From NCBI RefSeq assembly GCF_017833035.1, contig NZ_JAFIBM010000001.1:2563762-2627761 (forward strand): a stretch of DNA of 64,000 nt, in the 5' to 3' direction. Numbering within the stretch: the stretch's first letter is position 1; each line of letters starts with the position of its first letter. Below are positions 52,058-61,003 of this stretch, piece by piece. Under the pieces are notes generated by a model that saw only the letters and a program-made list of their open reading frames with translations, searched no databases and was not told where the DNA came from. The position numbers were made by a program, and so were the translations under genes. Source of the DNA: Frigoribacterium sp. PvP032 (GTDB lineage Bacteria > Actinomycetota > Actinomycetes > Actinomycetales > Microbacteriaceae).

Positions 52058-52975
52058 CTACGCCGCGGCCTTCCGCAGGCGCTCGAGCCGCGCGAGCGAG
52101 TGCTCCTCGGCCACGGGCTTGTCGCCGAGGACGCGGCCGATCGCCCCGAGCATCAGCCCGGCGGGCCGCGTGGTCGGCAGGTCGACGGGCCCGACGTGCG
52201 GCGAGCGAAGCCCGAGCAGCTCGCGGAACCGAGGCTGCAGCGTCCCCACGGCACCGTTGAACAGCACCGGGTAGCCGACGCGCAGCACCGGGAACAGGGG
52301 CGGCCGCTTGATGAAGCCCACCACCTCCTCCGTCCTGGCGGTGCGCTCGAGGATCCCGCGCCGGTCGAAGTCCATCAGCTGCTCCTGCATCTCGGCGACG
52401 GATCGAGGCGGGTCGACGACGCCCATCAGCTCGCCGGCGGTCGCCCACTCGCGCACGTACGCGTCGGGACCACCAGGCACCTCGCCCTCGCCCCACGCCA
52501 GGTACGCGGCGAGGAAGGAGTCGGCGAAGGCCATGTGCACCCAGCTCAGCAGCTCGGGGTCGTTCGCCGCGTAGTCGTGCGAGACGCCGTTCCGGTCGTC
52601 GTAGCTGCCCACGACCTTCGTGTGCAGGCGGCTGACCCACCGGGAGGCGTGGGTCGCCGCCTCCTGGCTGCCGTAGGTCACGGTGTAGATCCAGCGGATG
52701 GTGCCGGCGAGGCGCCCGAGCGGGTCCTCGCGGAACCGGGAGTGGTCGTGCACGCCGGCGAGCGCCCCGGGGTGCAGCGCCTGGACGAGCAGGGCCCTGA
52801 CCCCGGCGAGGATCGCCGTGTTCGAGCCGTGCACCGCCCAGACGGCAGAGCCCGGCGGGAAGAACCCGGCGTCGTCGCCCTTCTCGAGGTCGGTGACCCA
52901 CTGGGGCGTGCCCGTGTACTGGCCGTTGAAGGTGTACTGCAGGCGGGCGCGGAGCGGCTCGGTCAGGGCGGGCAT
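52058..52975 (-). CDS. MpaB-family oxygenase (DUF2236)
   Basis: 305 residues of the MpaB / latex-clearing-protein-like heme oxygenase family. The usual segments are GSNTAILAGVRALLVQALHPGALAGVHDHSRF (with the HP and DHS motifs), GRLAGTIRWIYTVTYG, and a late VHMAFADSFLAAY, with histidines that may ligate heme. The substrate is unknown. The ATG directly abuts GGAGG, too close for a normal ribosome-binding site; a CATGAT hexamer 6 nt upstream, the same as before the SGNH gene, suggests a leaderless start. It is upstream of lepB on the same strand. Confidence 0.88.
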   Translation of the reverse strand: MPALTEPLRARLQYTFNGQYTGTPQWVTDLEKGDDAGFFPPGSAVWAVHGSNTAILAGVRALLVQALHPGALAGVHDHSRFREDPLGRLAGTIRWIYTVTYGSQEAATHASRWVSRLHTKVVGSYDDRNGVSHDYAANDPELLSWVHMAFADSFLAAYLAWGEGEVPGGPDAYVREWATAGELMGVVDPPRSVAEMQEQLMDFDRRGILERTARTEEVVGFIKRPPLFPVLRVGYPVLFNGAVGTLQPRFRELLGLRSPHVGPVDLPTTRPAGLMLGAIGRVLGDKPVAEEHSLARLERLRKAAA

Positions 52976-53067
52976 CCTCCGATCATGCGCCGCGGGGGCT
53001 GGGCGCCTGCTCCCGGCGACCGTCGACGTCTCGACGTCGAGTCAGTCCGGCCGATGCTGCCCACACG

Positions 53068-53112
53068 CACCGCGCCTCCTCGTCCTGGTGTCGAGACGAG
53101 GAGGCGCGGGTG
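53068..53112 (-). terminator. Hairpin terminator made of two inverted decamers
   Basis: Perfect 14-bp stem CGCGCCTCCTCGTC (53071-53084) / GACGAGGAGGCGCG (53095-53108), extended by CAC/GTG with one bulge and with a 10-nt loop. Both arms are exact copies of the over-represented decamer. It ends the SDR gene. Confidence 0.82.
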
Positions 53113-53129
53113 GACGAGGCAGGGAGGCG

Positions 53130-53948
53130 TCAGTTGCCGTGCGCCTCCTCGGCGACGGGCTGCCACTCCTCCCAGAGCGCGAGGCGCGACTCGTAGTCCT
53201 TCTTCGCGATGCCGAGCGGCGCCTTGCCGAAGAAGACGCGGAGGGGCGGCTCGTCGGCGTCGACGACCTTGAGGATCGCCGTGCGGGTGGCCGTGGGGTC
53301 GCCGGGGTCGGCGGCCGACGGGCGCTTGGACGCCGCTTCGCGCACCTCGGCGTAGGCCTCGTTCTCGTCGCTGCGCGAGGCGGACGGGCCAGACCAGTCG
53401 GTCGAGAAGCCGCCGGGCTCGACGAGCGTGACCTTGATCCCGAAGCCGGCGACCTCCTGGGACAGCGACTGGCTGATGCCCTCGAGGGCCCACTTCGAGG
53501 CGTGGTAGATGCCGACCGTCGGGAACGCGCTGATGCCGCCGATGCTCGAGACCTGCACGATGTGGCCTGAGCCCTGCTCGCGCATGATCGGCAGTGCCGC
53601 CTGCGTGACCCAGAGGGCGCCGAAGAGGTTCGTCTCGAGCTGGCCGCGCGCCTCCTCCTCGGTGATCTCCTCGACCATGCCGAAGTGGCCGTAGCCGGCG
53701 TTGTTGACGACGACGTCGAGACGGCCGAAGTGCTCGGCGGCCTGCTGCACGGCGGCCACGTCGGCGGCACGGTCGGTGACGTCGAGCTGGAGGGGCAGGA
53801 ACGTGTCGGGATACTGCTCGACGAGCGCGTCGACCGCCTCCAGCTTCCTGGCCGTGCCGGCGACGCTGTCGCCGCGCTCGAGGGCCGCCTCGGCCCACTC
53901 TCGGCCGAAGCCCTTCGACGCGCCGGTGATGAACCAGACCTTGCTCAC
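53130..53948 (-). CDS. Short-chain dehydrogenase/reductase
   Basis: 272-residue classical SDR. The cofactor loop is TGASKGFGREW (9-19), with NNAGYG after the fourth strand, the catalytic Ser in SSIGG and Tyr/Lys in YHASKWALEG. The basic and acidic residues after the first strand do not settle NADH versus NADPH. The GTG start has GAGAGGAA upstream. It is divergent from the second acyl-CoA ligase, with 136 bases between. Substrate unknown; relatives act on a wide range of alcohols and ketones. Confidence 0.92.
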   Translation of the reverse strand: MSKVWFITGASKGFGREWAEAALERGDSVAGTARKLEAVDALVEQYPDTFLPLQLDVTDRAADVAAVQQAAEHFGRLDVVVNNAGYGHFGMVEEITEEEARGQLETNLFGALWVTQAALPIMREQGSGHIVQVSSIGGISAFPTVGIYHASKWALEGISQSLSQEVAGFGIKVTLVEPGGFSTDWSGPSASRSDENEAYAEVREAASKRPSAADPGDPTATRTAILKVVDADEPPLRVFFGKAPLGIAKKDYESRLALWEEWQPVAEEAHGN

Positions 53949-54071
53949 GGTGTTCCTCTCGTCGTGTGGTGTCGCGCTCTCGCGCGGTCGCGCTGTCGGG
54001 AGCGCGGGTCCACTGAACGCCTGGCCTCCCCGACGCGCGCACAGCCAGCTCGGAGGGTGCGCATCTCGGCC

Positions 54072-54077
54072 TAGAGT
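54072..54077 (+). promoter_or_regulatory. Predicted -10 element of the second acyl-CoA ligase
   Basis: TAGAGT with 7 nt to the GTG at 54085: leaderless pattern, and support for that GTG as the start. Confidence 0.55.
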
Positions 54078-54084
54078 GGTCGGT

Positions 54085-55767
54085 GTGACCATCGACACCG
54101 CTCGTCCCTGGCTGGCCTCCTACGCTCCCGGCGTCCCGCACGACATCGAGCCCGTCACGGGCTCCCTCCTCGACATCGTCGAGGGGACGGCTGCCGAGTA
54201 CCCGAAGGCCGTGGCGCTCGAGTTCTTCGGCGCGACCACCACGTACGCCGAGCTCGTCGACCAGGTGACGCGTGCCGCCGAGGGCCTGCGCAAGCTCGGC
54301 GTCCGGCACGGCGACACCGTCGCCCTGGTGCTGCCGAACAGCCCCCAGCACGTCGTGGCGTTCTACGCGGTGCTGCGCCTCGGGGCGATCGTCGTCGAGC
54401 ACAACCCGCTCTACACGCCGCGCGAGCTGCGCCACCAGTTCGAGGACCACGGCGCGAAGATCGCCATCGCGTGGGACAAGGTCGTCGGGACCCTGCAAGA
54501 TTTTCCGTCCGACGTGGCCCTCGACTCGATCGTGTCGATCGACGTCACGCGCGGCATGCCCCTCGCCACGCGCACCGCCCTCCGCCTGCCGATCAAGAAG
54601 GCCCGTGAGTCCCGCGACCGGCTCACCACGACCGTCCGCGGCACCGTCCCGTGGGAGAAGATCGTCGGGTCGTCCCGCATCAAGGCGAAGCACCCCCGGC
54701 CGGACACGTCCGACCTCGCGGTCATCCAGTACACGAGCGGCACCACCGGCACGCCGAAGGGCGCCCAGCTGACGCACGCGAACCTGCTCTCGAACGCGGC
54801 ACAGTCCCGCGCCTGGGTGCCCACGATCACGCGCGGCGACTGCACGGTCTACGCCGTGCTGCCGATGTTCCACGCCTACGGCCTCACGCTCTGCCTCACC
54901 TTCGCGATGAGCATGGGCGCGCGTCTCGTCCTGTTCCCGGCCTTCGATCCGGCCCTCGTCCTCAAGGTGATGAAGAAGCGGCCGCCGACCTTCCTGCCGG
55001 CGGTCCCGCCCATCTACACGCGCCTCCGCAAGGCCGCCGACGACGCCGGGGTCTCGCTGAAGGGCGTCGAGGTCGCGATCTCGGGGGCCATGCCCCTGTC
55101 GGCCGAGGTCGTCGAGCCCTGGGAGGAGCAGTCGGGCGGCTGGCTCGTCGAGGGCTACGGCCTCTCGGAGTGCTCGCCCGTGCTGATGGCCAACCCCGTC
55201 GGCCCGACCCGTCGCGCCGGCACCGTGGGCCTGCCGCTGTCGAGCACCGAGGTGCGCGTCGTCGACCCCGAGGACCCGACCGTCGACGTGCCTGCCGGCG
55301 AGAGCGGCGAGCTGATCGTGCGCGGCCCCCAGGTGTTCAGCGGCTACTGGCGCAAGCCCCAGGAGTCGAGCGAGGTCTTCGTCGACGGCGACTGGTTCCG
55401 CACCGGCGACATCGTCACGATCGACCCTGACGGCTTCGTCCGCGTCGTCGACCGCATCAAGGAGCTGATCATCACCGGCGGCTTCAACGTCAGCCCGTCC
55501 GAGGTCGAGGAGGTGCTGCTCCGTCACGAGGGAGTCGCCGAGGCCGCGGCGGTCGGCCTGCCGTCCCCCGGCGGCGAGCAGGTCGCGGCCGCGATCGTGC
55601 TGCACCCGGGTGCCGAGGTCGACGTGCAGGCGCTCCGCGCCTTCGCGCGGCAGCACCTCACGCCCTACAAGGTGCCGCGTCGCATCGTCGTCGTCGACGA
55701 GCTGCCGAAGTCGCTGATCGGCAAGGTGCTGCGCCGCAAGGTGCGGGACGAGCTCGCCGACCGCTGA
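54085..55767 (+). CDS. fadD: Long-chain acyl-CoA ligase (FadD-like), paralogue 2
   Basis: 560-residue acyl-CoA ligase with the same motif order as the gene at 49703: YTSGTTGTPKGAQLTH, GYGLSECSPV, WFRTGDIVTI, DRIKELIITGGFNVSPSEVE and a C-terminal Lys in KSLIGKVLRRK. The start is a GTG placed by a TAGAGT box 7 nt upstream; the reading frame extends further but without codon bias. Differences from paralogue 1 concentrate in the substrate-pocket region (about 200-330) and the second half, suggesting distinct acids. A serine hydrolase gene follows. Confidence 0.93.
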   Translation: MTIDTARPWLASYAPGVPHDIEPVTGSLLDIVEGTAAEYPKAVALEFFGATTTYAELVDQVTRAAEGLRKLGVRHGDTVALVLPNSPQHVVAFYAVLRLGAIVVEHNPLYTPRELRHQFEDHGAKIAIAWDKVVGTLQDFPSDVALDSIVSIDVTRGMPLATRTALRLPIKKARESRDRLTTTVRGTVPWEKIVGSSRIKAKHPRPDTSDLAVIQYTSGTTGTPKGAQLTHANLLSNAAQSRAWVPTITRGDCTVYAVLPMFHAYGLTLCLTFAMSMGARLVLFPAFDPALVLKVMKKRPPTFLPAVPPIYTRLRKAADDAGVSLKGVEVAISGAMPLSAEVVEPWEEQSGGWLVEGYGLSECSPVLMANPVGPTRRAGTVGLPLSSTEVRVVDPEDPTVDVPAGESGELIVRGPQVFSGYWRKPQESSEVFVDGDWFRTGDIVTIDPDGFVRVVDRIKELIITGGFNVSPSEVEEVLLRHEGVAEAAAVGLPSPGGEQVAAAIVLHPGAEVDVQALRAFARQHLTPYKVPRRIVVVDELPKSLIGKVLRRKVRDELADR

Positions 55768-55812
55768 GCCGGCTCGACCCGACGTCGCCGCCGTGGCGTC
55801 GCCGACCGGCGC

Positions 55813-55818
55813 TAGCCT
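55813..55818 (+). promoter_or_regulatory. Predicted -10 element of the serine hydrolase gene
   Basis: TAGCCT with 7 nt to the ATG at 55826, which supports that ATG over the one at 55793. Confidence 0.5.
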
Positions 55819-55825
55819 CGACGGC

Positions 55826-57229
55826 ATGACCATCGACGCTCTGCCCACCAGCACGCCCTCCGCCGAGGGGATCGACGCCGCCGGCGTCGAGGCCTTCCTC
55901 GACGGGCTCGAGTCCACGCCCGGCGTCGAGCCGCACAGCATCGTGCTCGTGCGCCACGGCTCGGTCGTGACGCAGGGCTGGTGGGCACCGTACTCGGCCG
56001 ACCGGGTCCACCTGCTCTACTCGCTCAGCAAGAGCTTCACCTCCACCGCGGTCGCCCTCGCCGTCGACGAGGGCCTGCTGGGCCTCGACGACACGGTGCT
56101 CAGCCACTTCCCCGAGCTGGACGCCGACGTGACCGACCCGCGCAGCCGGTCGATGCGCGTCCGGGACGTGCTCGCCATGTCGAGCGGCCACCACGCAGAG
56201 GCCCTCGGCCGCGCGCTCGAGGCCGACCCGGCCGACCTCGTCCGCGGGTTCCTCCTCACGCCGCCGGAGGCCGAGCCCGGCTCGGTGTTCGCCTACAACC
56301 AGCCCTGCACGTACGCGGTCGCCGCGATCGTGCAGCGCGCCTCCGGCCTGTCGCTCACCGAGTACCTGCGCCCCCGGCTGTTCGAGCCGCTCGGCATCGG
56401 GCACGCGAGCTGGCAGCGCGACGGCAGCGGCCGCGAGATCGGCTTCAGCGGCCTGCACGCTCAGACCGAGGCCGTGGCGCTGCTCGGCCAGCTGTGGCTG
56501 CAGCGCGGCATGTGGCAGGGCCGGCAGCTGCTGCCCGTCTCCTACGTGGACGAGGCGACCCGCGTGCAGGTCGCGAACCCCGACGAGGCGAACGCCGACT
56601 GGAGCCAGGGCTACGGCTTCCAGTTCTGGATGGCCCGGCACGGCTGGCGCGGCGACGGAGCCTACGGCCAGTTCTGCGTCGTGCTGCCCGAGCACGACGT
56701 CGTGCTCGCCCTCACCGGCCAGACGGTCGACATGCAGGCCGTCCTCGACCTCGCCTGGCAGCACCTCCTTCCCGCCTTCGACAGCCCGGGCGACGCGGCG
56801 GCCGACGACGCGCTGGCCCGCCGGACGGCCGCACTGGGGCTGGCACCGCTCGAGGACGAGGCGAACGGGTCTGCGGAACTCCGCGCCGCCTCCTTCGCGC
56901 CGACGTCGTCGAGCGAGCAGCCGTCGCTGACGTCGGTCGAGGTCGCAGGCGACGGGGCGTCGTGGCGCCTGCTGCTGCACGAGGGCGACGACGTGCTCGA
57001 CGCCGAGGTGGCCCTCGGCACGTGGACCGTCACCGACGCCCTGGCGGTCACCGCTGCCCGGCGCGGCTCGGCGCTGCACGTCGACGTGGTGTTCGTCGAG
57101 ACGCCGCACCGTCTGCACCTCGTGCTCGAGGGCGGCGCCGCCGACGTCCGGTGGGAGACGACGCCGCTGCACGCGCCGGCGCTGAGCCAGCTGAGGGCCC
57201 CGCGCGACGGCGAGACGGCCCCGCTCTAG
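55826..57229 (+). CDS. Serine hydrolase of the beta-lactamase/esterase (class C) superfamily
   Basis: 467 residues. The SxxK motif is Ser66-Leu-Ser-Lys69 within YSLSKSFTST. The second motif lies in FAYNQPCTYAVAAI (YxN-type: Y-N), and a C-terminal HGWRGDGAYGQ holds the third (HxG-like) element. There is no signal peptide, so it is cytoplasmic. A C-terminal domain (about 340-467) is probably a separate beta domain. It is likely an esterase, peptidase or lactonase, not a drug-resistance enzyme. M. tuberculosis LipP-type enzymes are relatives. The stop interlocks with that of the convergent SRPBCC gene (CTAG). Confidence 0.88.
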   Translation: MTIDALPTSTPSAEGIDAAGVEAFLDGLESTPGVEPHSIVLVRHGSVVTQGWWAPYSADRVHLLYSLSKSFTSTAVALAVDEGLLGLDDTVLSHFPELDADVTDPRSRSMRVRDVLAMSSGHHAEALGRALEADPADLVRGFLLTPPEAEPGSVFAYNQPCTYAVAAIVQRASGLSLTEYLRPRLFEPLGIGHASWQRDGSGREIGFSGLHAQTEAVALLGQLWLQRGMWQGRQLLPVSYVDEATRVQVANPDEANADWSQGYGFQFWMARHGWRGDGAYGQFCVVLPEHDVVLALTGQTVDMQAVLDLAWQHLLPAFDSPGDAAADDALARRTAALGLAPLEDEANGSAELRAASFAPTSSSEQPSLTSVEVAGDGASWRLLLHEGDDVLDAEVALGTWTVTDALAVTAARRGSALHVDVVFVETPHRLHLVLEGGAADVRWETTPLHAPALSQLRAPRDGETAPL

Positions 57230-57681
57230 CTAGGCGAGACGCGGTCGCGCAGGCGGCCCTCGGCCAGCCACGCCAGGCGCCGCAGGGTCTCCCGGTTGCG
57301 GATGCCGAGGGCCGGGTCGAGGACGGCGTCGGGGACGAGCGCGCCCGGCCCGGTGACCGCCTCCTCCTCCATCACGACGAGGCAGCCGCCGGTACGTTCG
57401 AGGACGGTCAGCGTCACCTGCGCCTCGCCGAGCGGCCAGCCCCTCGCCCGGAGGACCGCCCGGTGCGGCGGGTGCCACACCAGCACGCTCGTGGTGTCGT
57501 CGACGACGAGCGGCCAGACGCCGAACGAGTGGTGGATCCGCGCCCCGACGGCCGGCCACGTGAGCTCGACGTCGCGGATGCGCGAGGCGCCCACCACCCA
57601 GCTCGGGTAGAGCCAGCCGTCGCTCAGCACATCGAAGACGTCGCGCGGCGACGCCTCGAAGAACCTCTGATCGCGGCTCAC
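57226..57681 (-). CDS. SRPBCC (START-like) family protein
   Basis: 151-residue helix-grip protein of the polyketide cyclase/SRPBCC family. It opens with FFEASPRDVFDVLSDGWLYPSWVVGA, the usual first strand and helices, then alternating strands around a hydrophobic cavity and a long C-terminal helix. It probably binds a hydrophobic ligand. The GTG start overlaps the stop of the FAD oxidoreductase (GTGA), so it is the last gene of a three-gene operon that handles a lipid- or isoprenoid-like compound. Confidence 0.87.
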   Translation of the reverse strand: MSRDQRFFEASPRDVFDVLSDGWLYPSWVVGASRIRDVELTWPAVGARIHHSFGVWPLVVDDTTSVLVWHPPHRAVLRARGWPLGEAQVTLTVLERTGGCLVVMEEEAVTGPGALVPDAVLDPALGIRNRETLRRLAWLAEGRLRDRVSPS

Positions 57682-59144
57682 TGGGTCGCCCCTCCGTCGG
57701 GCCCCAGCCGGGGCAGGTGGTCGATCCCGAACTCGTGGCGCAGCGCGCTCAGCGCTGCGTAGGCGCCTCCCATGCCGTGCACCGACGGGCCGGGGGGCAC
57801 GGACGAGGAGGCGAGGTACGTCCCGGGGACCGGCGTGCGCCACGGGTCGGTCGAGACCACCGGACGGGCGATCAGCTGGCGCATCGTGGGCGCGCCGGAG
57901 GCGATGTCTCCCCCGACGTAGTTCGGGTCGTGCTCCTCGAGGTCGGACGCCGTGTGGGCGCGCGAGGCGAGCACGAGGTCGCGGAAGCCGGGAGCGAACC
58001 GCTCGATCTGCTGCGTGACGGCCTCGGTCATGTCGACGGTGCTGCCGTTCGGCACGTGGGCGTAGGTCCAGAGGGCGTGCTGCCCGGCGGGCGCCCGGGT
58101 GTCGTCGACCACGCCGGCCTGCACCGCGAGCACGAACGGCTCTGCGGGGTGCACGCCGCGGGCGACGTCGCGCTCTGCGCGGGCGACGGCGGCGCGGTCG
58201 CCGCCGAGGTGCACGGTCGGCGTGCGGCGGAGCTCCTCCGCCTGCCAGGGCACGGGACCGCTGAGGGCGAAGTCCACCTTGGAGGCGCCTCCCCCGTACC
58301 GGAACCGCTCGAGCCGGCGTCGGTACCCGGCCGGCATCTCGTCACCCGCGATCGCGATCAGCTGCTTCGGCGTCACGTCGAGCAGGCGCACGGACGCGTC
58401 GAGCTGGCGGAGGCTCGTGACCTCCACGCCGGTCTCGATCACCCCCCCGTGTGCTGTCAGGTCGTCGGCGAGCGCGTCGGCGATCGCCTGGCTGCCGCCG
58501 CGGGGCACGGCCCAGCCGACGCCGTGGCCGTGCACCGCGAGGGCGAGGCCGGCAGCGGACGCGCTGAGGCTCGGCATCGGGCGGATCGCGTGGGCCATCA
58601 CGCCTGCCAGCAGTGCCCGCGCCTCCTCGGTGCGGAGCCCGGCGTCCCACCACGGGCCGGCCTGGTGCAGGATGCGCAGGCCGAACTCGAGGGTCGTCCC
58701 GAGATGGCGCGGCACCTGGAGGATCGGCGAGAGGGTGAACTGCGACAGCTCGGGCTCGAGGTCGACCAGGCGGGAGAACATCCGGTGCCAGGTGGGCCCG
58801 TCGACGCCGAGGCCGTCGACGGTGCGGTCGAGGTCGCGGTACGCGACGCCCGCCGTGCCGCCGTCGAGCGGGTGGCCGTACGAGACCTCCGGCACGATCA
58901 TCTCGACCCGCTGCTGCAGCCCCCAGCGACGGAAGAACCCGGAGGCCATCGCCATGGGGTGCACGGCAGAGCAGATGTCGTGACGGAACCCCGGCAGGGT
59001 CAGCTCGGCGGTGCGGGTGCCGCCGCCGATGGTGTCGGCCCGCTCGAGCAGCTGCACGCGCAGCCCTGCCCTGGCGAGGACGACCGCCGCGGAGAGGCCG
59101 TTCGGCCCCGCCCCGACGACGACCGCGTCGAACGCCGCCGTCAC
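57678..59144 (-). CDS. FAD-dependent oxidoreductase, phytoene-desaturase-like
   Basis: 488 residues with an N-terminal dinucleotide-binding motif GAGPNGLSAAVVLARAG and the family's next segment LLERADTIGGGTRT. The C-terminal FAD motif is YLASSSVPPGPSVHGMGGAYAAL. It belongs to the NAD(P)/FAD-dependent oxidoreductases related to phytoene dehydrogenase and the mammalian PYROXD2 type, not to a carotenoid cluster. The GTG overlaps the stop of the SDR gene. No carotenoid synthesis gene is near, so a desaturase or oxidase on another lipid is as likely. Confidence 0.9.
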   Translation of the reverse strand: MTAAFDAVVVGAGPNGLSAAVVLARAGLRVQLLERADTIGGGTRTAELTLPGFRHDICSAVHPMAMASGFFRRWGLQQRVEMIVPEVSYGHPLDGGTAGVAYRDLDRTVDGLGVDGPTWHRMFSRLVDLEPELSQFTLSPILQVPRHLGTTLEFGLRILHQAGPWWDAGLRTEEARALLAGVMAHAIRPMPSLSASAAGLALAVHGHGVGWAVPRGGSQAIADALADDLTAHGGVIETGVEVTSLRQLDASVRLLDVTPKQLIAIAGDEMPAGYRRRLERFRYGGGASKVDFALSGPVPWQAEELRRTPTVHLGGDRAAVARAERDVARGVHPAEPFVLAVQAGVVDDTRAPAGQHALWTYAHVPNGSTVDMTEAVTQQIERFAPGFRDLVLASRAHTASDLEEHDPNYVGGDIASGAPTMRQLIARPVVSTDPWRTPVPGTYLASSSVPPGPSVHGMGGAYAALSALRHEFGIDHLPRLGPDGGATQ

Positions 59145-60169
59145 GGGCGGCGCCTGCTGCCGGCGACGGCCCGCACCAGGGCTGCGCCCGCGCCGACGGC
59201 GCCGGCCGCGGCGAGCGCGTAGCTGACGCCGCGGTTGCGGGTGTACCAGACCTGGGGGCTCGTCGAACGGGCCTGGTCGTCGAAGATGCCGTGCGCGCCG
59301 TGGTCTCCGGCGACGGGGCTGTACAGGTTGTCCGGCCACATCGGCTCCGACTTCTCGGGCGCCTGCTGGCCGCTGTAGCCGGTCTTCGCGAGGTAGACGT
59401 CGAGCCAGTTCGCCACGAACCGGTTGCCGAGCACCGTCATGACGGTCGGCTCCCCGATCCACGAGCGTCGACGCGGCTTGTCCGCGACGTCGGCGATGGC
59501 GCGCGCGCCGACCTCGGGCTGGAAGATCGGCGGCACGGGCTTCGGGTGCTCGGGCAGGCGCGACCGGACCCAGTTGAACTGGATGGTGTTCAGGGCCGGC
59601 ATGTCGACGGTCGAGATGACGACGCTGCTGCCGTTGTGGATCAGCTCGGTGGTGACCGACTCGGTGAAGCCCTGCACGGCGTGCTTCGAGGCGCAGTATG
59701 CGGCCTGCAGCGGGATGCCGCGGTGCGCGAGCGCAGAGCCGACCTGGATCACGTGCCCCTTGTCCCGCGGTGTCATCCGCGACAACGCCGCACGTGTGCC
59801 GTTGACGAAGCCGAAGTAGTTGACCTGGGTGGCGCGCTCGAAGTCGTCGGGGTCGGTCTCGAGGAACTCCCCGAAGACGCCCACCATGGCGCAGTTCACC
59901 CAGAGGCCGATGTCGCCGAGCTCAGCCTCGACGCGCGTCGCCGCGGACTCGACCTGCTCACGGTCGGCGACGTCGGTCGAGAGGCCCAGGGCCCGTCGAC
60001 CGGCGGCACGGACGTCGGCGACGGCGCCGTCGAGCCCTTCCTGACCACGCGCGAGCACGGCCACGTCCCAGCCCCGGTCGGCGAGCTCGCGCACCACGGC
60101 CCGGCCGAGACCCGCACTGCCCCCCGTCACGACGGCGATGCGAGAGATGGTGGGGTCGAGCTTGCTCAT
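59141..60169 (-). CDS. Short-chain dehydrogenase/reductase with long C-terminal extension
   Basis: 342 residues: an SDR core (1-250) with TGGSAGLGRAVV, WVNCAMVG in place of NNAG, the Ser in QVGSALAH and catalytic YCASKHAV, then an extension of about 90 residues ending in a hydrophobic helix (VSYALAAAGAVGAGAAL) and a basic tail. The last helix probably anchors it to the membrane, where a lipid substrate is likely. First gene of the SDR-FAD oxidoreductase-SRPBCC operon, joined by four-base overlaps throughout. Confidence 0.9.
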   Translation of the reverse strand: MSKLDPTISRIAVVTGGSAGLGRAVVRELADRGWDVAVLARGQEGLDGAVADVRAAGRRALGLSTDVADREQVESAATRVEAELGDIGLWVNCAMVGVFGEFLETDPDDFERATQVNYFGFVNGTRAALSRMTPRDKGHVIQVGSALAHRGIPLQAAYCASKHAVQGFTESVTTELIHNGSSVVISTVDMPALNTIQFNWVRSRLPEHPKPVPPIFQPEVGARAIADVADKPRRRSWIGEPTVMTVLGNRFVANWLDVYLAKTGYSGQQAPEKSEPMWPDNLYSPVAGDHGAHGIFDDQARSTSPQVWYTRNRGVSYALAAAGAVGAGAALVRAVAGSRRRP

Positions 60170-60244
60170 GGGTCTCCTCAGACGGTCTGCGACGGGGTCG
60201 TCGGGGTGCGGGTGGTCGACGGTAGTCCTGGTCGGGACTCCTGC

Positions 60245-61003
60245 TCAGATGTCGAAGTCGCCGAAGTCGCCGCCACCGCCGAAGTCTCCTCCGCCGAACC
60301 CGCCTCCGAAGTCTCCTCCGCCGAAGTCGCCTGCCGCGCCCGGGTCGCCGCCGGTGGCGTCGCCGCCTGCCAGCTGCGGATCGGAACCTGCGTCGGCGCC
60401 GGCGTCCGCACCTCCGTCGGTGCCCCCGTCGCCGTCCGGACCGGCGTCGCCCGCGTCGCCGCCGTCAGCCGTCGCGTCGCCGCCGTCGGGCAGGAACGAG
60501 CTCACGAGAGCCGAGCCGATGACGTAGCCGGCGACCGTGCCGAGCAGCGAGCCGCCGATGATCGACCCCATGCCGAGGCCTGCGCCAGGTCGGCCCTGTG
60601 CCTGGCCGCCAGCGCCCTGCGCGCCCGGCTGGCCGCCTCCCAGGGTCTGCTCGAGGGTGCCGGGGCGACGCAGCTCGGAGCGCGTGGCCGCCTGCGCCAG
60701 CGAGCCCGCGTCGTCGCCGCGGGGCTGCTCGCCCTGGGGCGACTGCCGGCTGAGCTCGTCGAAGACCGTGCGGCGCTGCTCGGGCGTCAGCGTCGCGAAC
60801 GCCTCGGCGTGCACCTGCTCGATCGTCTCCGGCGGCGCGGTGCGGAGCAGGTAGCGGTAGCGCTCGACGGCGATCTCGTCGTCGGTCCGCTGACCGGCCT
60901 GCTGCGGGGCACGTCGCTGATCAGCCTGCGGCGCCGTCTGCTGCTGCTGCGGGACGCCGCCCTGCGGGTCGTCGCGTCCGAGGAGCTTGTCGAGGAATCC
61001 CAT
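60245..61003 (-). CDS. Hypothetical protein with Gly/Asp-rich C terminus
   Basis: 252 residues. The N terminus MGFLDKLLGRDD is followed by a Gln-rich stretch, a helical domain (about 40-110) with EQVHAEAFATLTPEQRRTVFDEL, a possible membrane helix at about 146-170, and then an Asp/Gly-rich region ending in repeats of GGGDFGG. Some databases call relatives cation-transporting ATPase, but no ATPase motif is present. The C-terminal repeats come from short DNA repeats. The function is unknown. It precedes dedA with 118 bases between. Confidence 0.78.
   Translation of the reverse strand: MGFLDKLLGRDDPQGGVPQQQQTAPQADQRRAPQQAGQRTDDEIAVERYRYLLRTAPPETIEQVHAEAFATLTPEQRRTVFDELSRQSPQGEQPRGDDAGSLAQAATRSELRRPGTLEQTLGGGQPGAQGAGGQAQGRPGAGLGMGSIIGGSLLGTVAGYVIGSALVSSFLPDGGDATADGGDAGDAGPDGDGGTDGGADAGADAGSDPQLAGGDATGGDPGAAGDFGGGDFGGGFGGGDFGGGGDFGDFDI

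Noticed and set aside
55826-57229. Beta-lactamase conferring antibiotic resistance
   Set aside because: SxxK and the general fold are present, but there is no signal peptide, the KTG motif is replaced, and a C-terminal domain typical of esterase-type family members is present.
57678-59144. Carotenoid biosynthesis assignment for the FAD oxidoreductase
   Set aside because: No phytoene synthase, geranylgeranyl synthase or cyclase is in the neighbourhood, and the motifs fit the broader NAD(P)/FAD oxidoreductase group equally well.
60245-60330. Regular short repeats resembling a CRISPR array
   Set aside because: They are the coding repeats for GGGDFGG at the C terminus of the 252-residue protein; units are 12-18 nt, in frame, with no spacers and no cas genes.
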